Assembly (NCBI RefSeq): GCF_905171775.1
Contig: NC_053489.1
Location: forward strand, 248,121,231 to 248,185,230
Reading direction: 5' to 3'
DNA: 64,000 bases
From: Rana temporaria
Taxonomy: Eukaryota; Chordata; Amphibia; Anura; Ranidae
Position 1 is the first letter of the stretch, and each line of letters starts with the position of its first letter. Shown piece after piece: positions 55,305 through 64,000 of this stretch. The notes below the pieces were generated by a model, which was not told the origin of the DNA, made no database searches, and was given only the letters and a program-made list of their open reading frames with translations. The position numbers and the translations under genes were made by a program.

Positions 55305-56092
55305 GTACAGACCAAAAGTTTGGACACACCTTCTCATTCAAAGAGTTTTCTTTATTTTCATGACTATGAAAATTGTAGATTCACACTGAAGGCATCAAAA
55401 CTATGAATTAACACATGTGGAAATTATACATAACAAAAAAGTGTGAAACAACTGAAAATATATTTCATATTCTAGGTTCTTCAAAGTAGCCACCTTTTGC
55501 TTTGATTACTGCTTTGCACACTCTTAGCACTCTCTTGATGAGCTTCAAGAGGTAGTCACCTGGCGCAGCACCCCATCACTCCTTCTTGGTCAAATAGCCC
55601 TTAGGCCTTGTACTCACGACCGGATCTGTGCGCTGGAAACTGTCTGCCCGACAGTTTCCGGCGTACAAGGCTGATTTTTGTTTGGTTCCGCTGGCTTGTA
55701 CACACCAGCGGACCAAATTACCGTCGTACCGGAACGCGTGCACGTAAACTACGTACGACGTCACTATAAAGGGGAAGACCAAACTTAATGGCGCCGCCCT
55801 CTGTTCCTCTTTTGCTAGTTACGGGTTTGCTCGTGTTAGTGAAGGTTTGGTTAGAGCTGATTCGCGCTTCTCGGTCTCCAGGCTTTGACAGCGTGTATTC
55901 ACGGGTTCAGTGCGTGTGCTTGCGGTAACGTAGTTGTCATTCGGCTATAGGCTAGCAGGTTGTTTCTGCTTTAGCAGTTGCATCCTGTGCGCTCGTATCT
56001 GTTTGTCACGCGTTTGTCGCAGGTAGTGCTGGATTTGCGAGTGCTTTCTGTTTGAGTGTGTTCTTGACTGACCAGCCGGCCGGTTTGAAGCC

Positions 56093-57751
56093 ATGATGGA
56101 GCAGCAGCGTCAATTTTCACGAGTTGGTGCTGTTTATGGGATGGCTGCTGGATATGTTCATTTTTCCAGTACTTTGGCCAGAAACAGGGGGCGGAGGCGT
56201 TTCTGGACCAAGAATTGGTTGCGCCAGCGTGACCAGTTCTCACATATGCCTCTGCTTAGGGAACTCCAGGAGAATAATCCTAATGACTTTAGGAATTTTC
56301 TCCGCATGACGGACCCCGTATTCAACAGTCTGCTGGAACTTCTGTCCCCCTATATCACGAGGCAGGACACTGTGATGCGCCAAGCCATCACGGCCGAGCA
56401 GAGGCTTATTGCCACGTTGCGGTACCTGGCGACTGGGAGGAGCCTGCAGGACCTCAAGTTCTCAACAGGCATCTCTCCGCAGGCGCTTGGGGTCATCATA
56501 CCGGACACGTGTGCTGCCATCATCAAAGTTATGCATGAGGAGTATATTAAGGTAAGTTTCCTGGCTGTAATAATGTTGCTAACTAACTTTATTTTTAATT
56601 TCCCAGATATGCTGTGTGTTTAACTAACGTTCCCTTTTCTCCCTATGCATGTTGATATCAGCTTTACATGTTTTTTTCTTGGCCTACCTGCATATTTGTC
56701 CCTTACCCAATATTAACCTGTCCAGCATGCTATCCTAGGGACAAACCCACCTTGCCATTTTTTAAAACAGGACTTTTTGGTTTTTGTGTCCCCCCCCCCC
56801 TTCAAACTTTTATTGTCCCCATCAGAGGGCTGTGGAGTCTCTTAATGAAGTGGCCCTATATATTTCATTTCCCAAATTCTCCATGCACATTTTTCAAATG
56901 CAATTTTAATACTTTGAAGTGTCACAAGGATGCTTGTAGGATGTTTTTATTCCAAAGTACTAAATCTCTTTTTTTGTTTGTCCCCACAGCTACCCTCCAC
57001 ACCACAGGAATGGCAGTCTGTGGCTTCCCAATTTGCCCAGCGGTGGGATTTTCCGAACTGCGGTGGAGCAATAGATGGGAAACACGTCCGCATTGTGCCC
57101 CCACCCCACTCGGGGTCCTACTATTATAATTACAAGGGTTATCATAGTATTGTGTTGATGGCGGTGGTGTCGTCACAGTATGAGTTTCTATATGTGGACG
57201 TGGGGAAGAATGGCCGGATGTCTGATGGGGGAGTGTTCGCACGGACTGATTTCTATGATCGTCTCCAAGCTGGTGGTCTGGCATTGCCACCAGATGAAGA
57301 TAATGTGGAAGGACTTCCGTTTGTGTTCCTAGCGGACGAGGCTTTCGGGCTTGGTCCTCACCTCATGCGGCCTTTTCCCCAGAGGACCCTCACCTCAGAG
57401 AGGAGTGTGTTTAATTTTCGGTTGGCCAGGGCTCGGAGGGTAGTCGAGAATGCCTTTGGGATACTCACCAACCGGTTCCGCCTGTTCAGGACATCGATAC
57501 ATCTGGCGGAATATAAATTGGACACCGTTGTATTTGCCTGCTGCATTTTGCACAACTTTTTACGCAGGCACTCCCAGACGTACCTACCCGACATCGGTTC
57601 TGAGGCAAGACTACCCTCAGATCCCCTTCCCGGGCTGGACACTGGTCGCGCTGGCTTGGCCCCCCAATCAGCTCGTGAGGTACGCGACAAATATGTTGAG
57701 TACTTCATGGGTCGGGGGGCCATTGCTATGCCAGATCATATTTCTTTCTAA
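56093..57751 (+). CDS. PIF/Harbinger DDE transposase (2 exons, intact)
   Basis: Exon 1 56093-56551 and exon 2 56990-57751 join in phase 0 (donor AAG/GTAAGT, acceptor CCCCACAG) to give 406 residues, slightly longer than vertebrate HARBI1. Exon 1 encodes the N-terminal helical region (FRMTDPVFNSLLELL-like block, then AEQRLIATLRYLATGRSL and FSTGISPQALG, the helix-turn-helix). Exon 2 carries the nuclease core: Asp182 in GGAIDGKHVRI, Asp269 in FLADEAFGL and Glu306 in RRVVENAFGILTNRFRLF, plus MSDGGVF and FACCILHNFLR. These are the expected DDE residues of the DDE_Tnp_4 type. It would cut and paste DNA at the element ends with TWA targets (family knowledge). No stop or frameshift was seen. The start is the first of two adjacent Met codons; a non-coding leader from ~55790 is likely. 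AATAAA at about 57785 may end the transcript. Confidence 0.92.
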
Positions 57752-58584
57752 TTCGGCCCCCAAAGAAAGGAATATTCTCTCAAATAATAAATAATTAGAC
57801 CATTGGACTTTATACAGTTGTTTGTCATTAATGCTTTTTCTCTTTTTATCTGTCTTCCTGGTTCTCTAACTAACTTCTTCAATTTTAATGCATAATTGAT
57901 TTCTCCACTTTTAGTAAATAACCACATTTAGCACAGTATTCACTCATCTACAAACAGGGTATTGAGTCTAGAAATAAGAAGCAACTCCATTTGTCAATTT
58001 TGAGGTCAAGTTTTTTAATTTTTGCTTGTTCATGACCCCAAAAATTATTTTATATTTTTTTCATTACTCCCTGCTTTTGTACTTAGGAGTCTACAAAATT
58101 TTTTTAATTTTTTTTTTTTTCAGGTAATTCAACCAAAAATATTATGCAGATTATACATTTTTTAACAAGTTCACATTTTTGTTTATCAAATATAGTTAGA
58201 TTTATTGTTTACATATATATATATATATTGAATATTTTTGGTGGGGTGTTTACCGCCTTAGTATTTTTTATTTTCTGCATATTTTTTATGCACAAAAACC
58301 AATATTTTGTTAACAATTTTTTTTTTTTTTTGGTGTGTTTTTCAATAAGAAAATTTGTTGTTGAGATTTAGGAGTCAAATCTCGACTTCACTAAATTCAG
58401 TGATTAGAGAGATTTATAATTCTATATATATATATTTTTTTTTTTTTTCGGTGTTTATTCTTTATGGTCTAAACTTTATAGTATCCAAAAATGTTCAACA
58501 TGGTCAAAAAGTAACAAAATACAATTATAAAAATATAAAAACTCACAACAGCAGTCAGTCATGGTGTGCTTTCACACTGGAACA
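57752..58584. other. AT-rich transposon interior downstream of the transposase
   Basis: Non-coding, with T- and A-runs and short TA repeats; AATAAA near 57785. No further gene recognised. Confidence 0.5.
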
Positions 58585-58833
58585 CGCCAAAATTTGAAGA
58601 TACACACATTCAGTGCAAACTCGCCAAATGTCATTGGTTCAACAGACAAATGGCCACATGTGCTATCTGACATCATGGGTGATCAATGTCTGTGTTCTGT
58701 GGGAGCAAACCCTTCCTCTCAACTACTTGAGGATGGAGGAGGGGGTTGGACCCACAAAGCACAGACACTAGATATTCTGTGATGGCAGATAGCACATGTT
58801 GGCACACTGTGTGTGTATCTTCAAATTTTGGCG
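58585..58833. terminator. Long hairpin between convergent transposase and SANT genes
   Basis: CGCCAAAATTTGAAGATACA at the left pairs with TGTATCTTCAAATTTTGGCG at the right. ATGTGCTATCTG pairs with CAGATAGCACAT, and TGTCTGTGTTCTGTGGG with CCCACAAAGCACAGACA, around a ~50-bp centre containing CAACTACTTGAGGATGG. The same hairpin, in part, begins the window (1-180). It sits between convergent 3' ends, so it may separate the transcripts or be a protein-binding site (inference). Confidence 0.65.
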
Positions 58834-58891
58834 TATTCATTATTAAAACAGTAAAAATGTTTGTAGGGGCGGGGGATGGGCGGGGGGTGTT

Positions 58892-60631
58892 TCAGTCTTT
58901 GACACGGCCCATCATGTCAATAATATTTTTAAAATTAGATTCGATGACCATCATTCTTTGCCGCATATTGTCCATTTCCGTGCAGCATTCCAAAAGGACA
59001 TTTGTTAAATTCTCTTCCATGACAACCATCCTTTCACGCATATTGTGCATTTCAGTGCTGCACTCCATTACCTGCTGAATAATTATAGCAGCACTTGCAC
59101 GTGAAAATATTGGCACACCATCCTCCTCCCCTAAAAAAAAAAAAAAAATGGTCATTTACAAAATTATTTTTCGATGAGGCCTATCTACATATGTTTTTTT
59201 TAATCAAGCTAGGGTGACACTGACCTGATGGGCTTCTCCTTTCCACCTCTTCGACATCTTCTATCACTCCTCCTTCTTCCACCACCTCCCCATCATCTTC
59301 TATCACTCCTCCTTCTTCCACCACTTCCCCATCATCTTCGACTCCTCCTTCATCCATCAATCCACCTTCTTTCAATTCGCCAAATTGTTCTTCCGCCACT
59401 TGCCCTTCATCTGCTATAAATTCTAAGTCCAAAATTACTTCTTCCTCCTCTCTTCCTTCCTCCTTTCTTCCTTCCTCCTCTCCTTCCACATCCTCTTCTC
59501 CTTCCACATCCTCTTCTCCTTCCACATCCTCTTCTCCTTCCACATCCTCTTCTCCTTCCACATCCTCCTCCTCCTCCACATGTTGAGATGGCAGATTTTG
59601 GCCTTGTCTGGCCCTCTCTGCCTCCTCCAAATGCTGGCGACTTCTTTCCCCTGAAATAAACAAAAAAAAATGTAGACTCATCAGCACACAGATATTGGAG
59701 AGCATAAATCGCACACATTGCTTAGAAGATGCTTTCATTTAGTTACTTTTATCTTTCACCAAACCTACATTTTGCAATTACTTCTATGGGAAGCTCTGAT
59801 CCTGCCCCTTTTTAGCAAAGTGACACACATGGATGTCCCCCCTAAACAGTATTTCTGGGAGACCCTACCAAAACCCATTTTTGGTTTGGGGAGACACAGG
59901 TGCTCTGCATTGCAGATGTGAAAACATCTGCTTTATTACCACTGTTTTTAGAATGAATCCTGTTTGCCTTTCCCATTCTCCTAATTTTATTTTTTTGAAC
60001 TAGCTTTTACACAATGTTTACAAACAAAGTTTTTGGCCAGTGAGCCATGTCCAGGTGTGTTGTTCCTGGAATAACCGAGCCTTTCTGAGAAACTATGTGA
60101 TGTTACGTGGTTTACTAAGAACACTATTTGTAAATATGTAGGTATTTATGTCATAAAAAAAAAAATGACAACATGTCTTTAAAATTATAAGCAGGCCAAG
60201 GAGGCAGATGGTGAAATATACATGGCAACACATTATTGCAGACAATCACCCCCCCCCCCCCCCCCAACCCCAATATATATTTACTTACTTTTACGCAGAA
60301 TTTTAAGTATTTTCTTCATCTGATGTGGCTCCCTCAATTTTAAGTCTGACCAGCGTTTCCTCAGCTGTTCCTTGGACCTGGTGATCCCAAACATCCTCTG
60401 CATTCTCCTCGCCACCTTGTCCATAATATGTGCCTTTCGGCGGTTAGGGGTCTTGTATGGGCCTAATTCACCATCATAGTCCTTCTTTCGCATGATGTAA
60501 ACTAACTCCACCATTTCCTGGAACCGCATATTAGTGGCTTTGTATCTTCTTGGCCTTGATCGGGACGTCCCTGCCTCTGTCCCTTCACTTGTGGCATGAG
60601 AGCATCGTGCCCGCTCGTGTGACATCGCCAT
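58892..60631 (-). CDS. Harbinger-encoded SANT/Myb-like protein with coiled-coil tail (copy 2, 3 exons)
   Basis: Exon 1 60631-60289, exon 2 59650-59225, exon 3 59130-58892; donors GTAAGTAA and GTCAGTG, acceptors TTTCAG and TTTTAG; 1008 bp, 335 residues. The domain plan is the same as copy 1: trihelix/SANT region (FQEMVELVYIMRKKDYDGE, KVARRMQRMFGITRSKEQL, RKRWSDLKLREP) at about residues 33-110, acidic repeats DVEGEE (six) and VVEEGGVIED, and C-terminal heptad coiled coil with CSTEMHNMRERMVVMEEN and MVIESNFKNIIDMMGRVKD. Exons 1 and 3 are best conserved between copies while the repeat numbers in exon 2 differ. Likely DNA-binding partner of the transposase (family knowledge for Myb-like Harbinger proteins); oligomerisation through the tail is inference. 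An upstream in-frame ATG at 60736 is not used in copy 1 and is less likely. Confidence 0.83.
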
Positions 60632-61564
60632 CTTTCCTTTCCCACAGAGATTATGGGCGTGGAAAAGATGAATTCTTACGCCATGGGCGGAGAAGAGGGC
60701 GGCGTTTAATACATACGCGGAGTGTAGAGAATGCAAACAACGTGTTTACGTCGGTTACGCGGAGAATCTTCGAGCGCATCCAGAACATACACAGTTAACG
60801 CCATATTTCCTAAACTCATTGATTAGGGGCCTCGCAAAGGTGACGAGGGCGGGGTTTAATAAATACGCGGAGTGTTTAAAAGGTGCACGCCGTGATTACG
60901 CATCTTACGCGGTAATTAGGCGAGCGTGAGAAACGAGGAGCGAGAGACAGGAAGGTAAGGAAATTAAAAATGTGATCAGCAGAGGCCTTGAAAATGTAGA
61001 CACATGGGATGGGGGTTTGGGCTGTTGGTTGCACCCTTTTTAAGCTATTCTGTCTATGGGGTACCACAATGTTATTTTGGTATCCAAATGCTTTTGGACA
61101 CCTCACAAAATAGAGATGTGAACAATGCTGTACCTCATTGACAAGTTTTTTAATGGTGTATTCAGATCAGGCAAAGTATTGTTCAAGTGTTGGTTGTACA
61201 GAGGTCATTAGGAAGTGTCTTTTATGTCATCCATTGTCAGGGGCATGAGATTTACACATGAAAGAGTGCCTAGATGAATACTGTCATTTGTAAGCATTGT
61301 TTATTTTTCTATATTAAAAATATTTACTGCAATGTTAACAATGGCTCTGCATCTAGCAAATCAATGTTTGGTGCAACCAATGCGGCCGAGCTGCCAATCA
61401 TTGTTTAAACAAGAGAGACTGTGTTTGTAATTAGATATAGGTAATAAATTTCAAGACACATATTATATCAAGGTCAACGCTGATCCTTTTGAATATTTAT
61501 TTTTCTTTGGTTTATGTTTTGCGAATCTAGACTCCAAAAGAAATATCATTTTTCAAAAAGTGAA
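60632..61564. promoter_or_regulatory. Bidirectional promoter region of the complete Harbinger
   Basis: Two boxes GAGGGCGG(C/G)GTTTAATA followed by ATACGCGGAGTG lie at about 60693-60724 and 60846-60874, and GGTTACGCGGAGAAT near 60752. TTTAAAAGG at 60875-60883 is a TATA-like element toward the MADF gene. A 5' UTR intron has donor GAAG/GTAAGG at 60955 and acceptor CGAATCTAG ending at 61530. All these features match copy 1 in order and spacing. Confidence 0.62.
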
Positions 61565-62869
61565 ATGGACCAACTACAAACCAAGGAAGCTATAGAGGCC
61601 TTACTTCAAAAATATCAGGACACGCCCATCCTGTGGAATTCAAAACACGCATTATATTGCAATAAAGATGTACGAGTGGCAGCACTAGAAGAGCTAGCAA
61701 ACTATATGCAAACATGGGTGCCAGGATGCACTGCCAACATGGTGAAGGATAAACTTGCCAACCTCAGAAGCACATACAGGAGAGCATACAAAGCTAATAA
61801 AAGCAAAAAATCGGGAGCAGCAGCAACACAAGCAAAGGAACCCAAACTGTGGTATTATAAACAGATGGCTTTTTTGCGGGACGAAATGGAAGGCAGGAAA
61901 ACGATGTCGAGTCTTTCTTCCAACCTTTCCTCCATGCTACCTTCCAGCGGACCTTACCCAGATGACCACAGCCCTGCAGAGTCGGAGGAAGAGGGCCTGG
62001 CTGACAGAGATGCAGATCTGCCACCCTTCGATGAGGAGGTATAGTAGTTTCCTCTATATTTCTGGCGTAAATAATTCTTGGTGGATTAATGATTTGATAT
62101 TGTAAAAGCAAAGCCAAGCTGGGAAAAAGCCAAAAAAAAGGTGTACAGACAAATAGGTGTCAGGGATGACAACTGCAGGGGTCAGAAGTAGAGTGTATTC
62201 AAGTAATAATGAACAGAAAATAGTAAACGAAAAACATGAAAATGAGTGTGGTTTTATTTAGCGAAATTGTAAAAAATGTCCTTTTTTTCCACACAGGAAG
62301 AAGAGATCAGCCAGGAGGTGGCAGATCCTCAGGTGTCTGTCAGCCAGGAGGAGGCCGGGGTCAGTGGCAGCCAGGAGGAGGCCGGGGTCAGTGGCAGCCA
62401 GGAGGAGGCCGGGGTCAGTGGCAGCCAGGAGGAGGCTGGGCCCAGTGGCCTGCAGCAGGTCCCCCCGGCCAGGAGAACCACCACCAGCCAGTCTTCTCCC
62501 CCCCAGGTGAGGCCATCAGGCCGAAGGAGGCAGTTGAGGCCTGTGGAGGAGGCAAGCCTCCGCATGATACAGGAGGCAAGCGCCATCATGAGGGCCCCCC
62601 TCAACCCCACAGAGGCCTTCAGTGCCTCATTGGCCCACGATTTGAATGAAGGGGAGGAGGACCAGAGAAGACTGGCAAAGGCCCTGATGAACCAGGTCCT
62701 TTGGTGGATGCAGAAGGGCCTGCTGACCCCAGACACTGGGCTATGTGACCCGACCCGGCTTGCGGAACACCATCCTCCTGCTGCCACATCGACCCCACCT
62801 GCAAGACCCCGTGTTAGATCCGCTGGAAGGCTGCCTGGAGGGAAGGCTGGAAAGAGGAGGAAACGTTGA
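61565..62869 (+). CDS. Harbinger-encoded MADF-domain protein (copy 2, 2 coding exons)
   Basis: Exon 1 61565-62038 and exon 2 62297-62869 join in phase 0 (donor GAG/GTATAG, acceptor CACACAG); 348 residues. MADF domain at about residues 8-112: LLQKYQDTPILWNSK, YCNKDVRVAALEELANYM, MVKDKLANLRSTYRRAYK and KLWYYKQMAFLRDEMEG. After an acidic linker (SEEEGLADRDADL) come four tandem SGSQEEAGVSG-type repeats (27-bp unit), where copy 1 has fewer, explaining the length difference. A basic GRRRQLRPVEEA segment and a BESS-like helical block (FSASLAHDLNEGEEDQRRL to WWMQKGLL) follow, ending in a basic KAGKRRKR tail. The start ATG is the one shared with copy 1. Probable DNA-binding partner; whether it acts with or instead of the SANT protein is unknown. 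Confidence 0.85.
62350..62445 (+). repeat. 27-bp coding tandem repeat in the MADF gene
   Basis: GCCAGGAGGAGGCCGGGGTC followed by AGTGGCA is repeated three to four times in frame. Confidence 0.9.
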
Positions 62870-63937
62870 TTCTCTGCCTTCCATTTCCTTCCACATAAAG
62901 GACATCTTGTTTGGACTACCACAGTTTGGGTTCCTTTGTTTCTGTGCTGCTGCTTCCTATTTTTGGGTTTGGCTCCTGAGGCTTGGAAGTTTATCCTTCA
63001 CCATGTTGGAAATGCAAGTTTGCATATAGTTTGCTATCTATTCTAGTGCTGCCGTTCTGTTTATTTTTTGTGATGACATTTGCCTGAATAAAAGGCTTTT
63101 TGCTTTCATTTGAAAACATGTCTATTGTTTGTTATACTGTGGGGATTATTAGGCAGCAAACCTTTAATAAATATACAATGGGTCATTTACAAAGGACACA
63201 CTCCTTGGGGGGGGGGGGACATTTGGTGTGCCAACATGGTTTAATATTCTCAAATGAAACACAAAAAAAAAAAGAAAATAAATAAAAAGAAAAAAACATG
63301 TTAAAAAAATAAAAAATAAATGGTGACATAACTAGAAACAACAAAAAACAAAAAAAGATGCACATTCCTTTACAAAAATGACTACTATAAATTAGGGAGG
63401 ACCACCAACCAAAACACACGTCTGGCATAGAAAACATTATTAAAGGATTACATCACAAGCAAGAAATGTGACATTTCAGTATGGGACAACTCTATTGAAA
63501 TTGCATCAGCAAGAGAACGGGGTTATTCTAGCAAGAGAAGAATTAATAAAACGAGGCAAGAAAATGTGGTTTAGTGCGCCTTTTTAAGACATTGTTCTCT
63601 TGCTAGAATAAAAGGTTTCTAATGACGAATGTGCCATATCCCAAACAAACGCGAGTTTTACCTGAACGAGCGCTCCCGTCTCCTCATTTGGACTGAGCAT
63701 GCGCAGGGTTTTTGTACGCTGCTTTTGTGTACAGACGACCGAACATGTCTGACGGACACGATTCCAGCAGACTGTTTTAAAGCAAGACCAGGAAACAGTT
63801 GTTCGTTGGAAAACGGTCTGGCCGACGATTGTTTGCTGGAATCCTGTCTGTTACTGCCTACACACGAACGAACATGTCCGCTGAAACTGGTCCGCGGACC
63901 AGTTTCAGCAGACATGTTTGGTCGTGAGTACGGGGCC
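62870..63937 (+). other. 3' UTR and right subterminal region of the complete Harbinger
   Basis: AATAAA at 63087-63092 is the probable polyadenylation signal of the MADF gene. A-rich non-coding sequence follows, with a G-run at about 63209-63219. The perfect stem TTCTAGCAAGAGAA / TTCTCTTGCTAGAA (63526-63539, 63595-63608) is also present, less perfectly, in copy 1. Near the end GCTGAAACTGG / CCAGTTTCAGC (63881-63908) forms another stem beside the terminal repeat. Confidence 0.6.
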
Positions 63938-64000
63938 TTACACAGCCTGGAGGTGTTTTTGGGGTCATTGTCCTGTTGAAAAAAAAAGTATGGTCCAACT

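Larger units (their letters stand above)
55604..63937. mobile_element. Complete PIF/Harbinger transposon, 8334 bp, three genes
   Basis: Terminal inverted repeats GGCCTTGTACTCACGACC (left) and GGTCGTGAGTACGGGGCC (right) pair at 16 of 18 positions. The 3-bp target duplication TTA (55601-55603, 63938-63940) interrupts a Tc1 element whose two halves rejoin exactly. Order: transposase (plus), long hairpin, SANT/coiled-coil gene (minus), shared promoter, MADF gene (plus). All three genes have open frames with consensus splice sites, so the element could be autonomous or only recently inactive. Size is above the 3-6 kb common for the superfamily, explained by the third gene and long introns. Confidence 0.92.
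55303..64000 (-). mobile_element. Tc1-type transposon split by a Harbinger element (continues past window)
   Basis: Left terminal repeat CAGTACAGACCAAAAGTTTG then GACACACC at 55303; 55480-55600 carries the AGTAGCCACCTTTTGCTTTG region. The Tc1 sequence breaks at CAAATAGCCCTTA and resumes at TTACACAGCCTGGAGG (63938), then GGGGTCATTGTCCTGTTGAA, minus-strand transposase sequence of this family (codes for a QQDNDPK-like motif). The rest lies beyond position 64000. The left part joins ...GTCACCTG to GCGCAGCACC, shorter than I expect for the family, suggesting an internal deletion (from memory; uncertain). Confidence 0.8.

Noticed and set aside
60634..60736. N-terminal extension of the copy 2 SANT protein from an upstream ATG
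   Set aside because: The extension is absent in copy 1 and covers the conserved promoter boxes.
62329..62922. Long minus-strand frame opposite MADF exon 2
   Set aside because: Antisense shadow of a GC-rich repeated exon; the plus-strand frame is conserved with copy 1 and has splice sites.

Overview
The window looks like repeat-dense nuclear DNA from an amphibian, most probably a frog with a large genome (inference). It contains one intact vertebrate-type olfactory receptor gene, many Tc1, hAT, PIF/Harbinger, L1-Tx1, DIRS and LTR-type elements, spliced transposon genes with GT-AG introns, and long microsatellites. I saw no bacterial or organellar features, and no tRNA, rRNA or CRISPR array.

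Layout. Positions 1-5210 are the right-hand part of a PIF/Harbinger DNA transposon; its left part lies outside the window. It carries two divergent, spliced, intact accessory genes: a SANT/Myb-like protein with a coiled-coil tail (minus strand) and a MADF-domain protein (plus strand). 5211-8320 is decayed repeat: a 360-bp palindrome, a CAGTGCC minisatellite and Tc1 relics. 8322-13147 is copy A of a ~4.8-kb duplication whose copy B is at 46300-51086; the two have since gained different insertions. 13500-15230 holds a DIRS-like fragment, a Harbinger-type MITE and a solo LTR. 15649-20388 is a nest of a Tc1 element hit by a palindromic element and by a TAA-target MITE that itself carries a second Tc1. 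20920-22955 holds a TTAA-target element and palindromic repeats. 23176-24114 is the olfactory receptor. 26191-31602 is a cluster of GC-rich MITEs with 3-bp target duplications plus a second TTAA element. 33046-37060 is a broken hAT transposase gene with a hAT MITE and a 48-bp minisatellite. 37261-42168 is a broken L1-Tx1 LINE, and 42169-46290 a decayed LTR retrotransposon (gag-protease remains). 51479-53365 is a DIRS remnant, and 53519-55302 satellites and microsatellites. 55303-64000 is a Tc1 element split by a complete 8334-bp PIF/Harbinger transposon (55604-63937, TTA target duplication).

The complete Harbinger is the most interesting system here. Most known PIF/Harbinger elements encode a transposase plus one DNA-binding partner (Myb/SANT-like in vertebrates and plants, MADF in some insect lineages). 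This one encodes an intact two-exon DDE transposase and both partner types, the latter transcribed divergently from a shared ~930-bp promoter with repeated boxes. A second, diverged copy (1-5210) also keeps both accessory reading frames intact, suggesting that both are needed. Several short elements in the window share its terminal sequence and TAA/TTA target preference and are candidate passengers of the same machinery.
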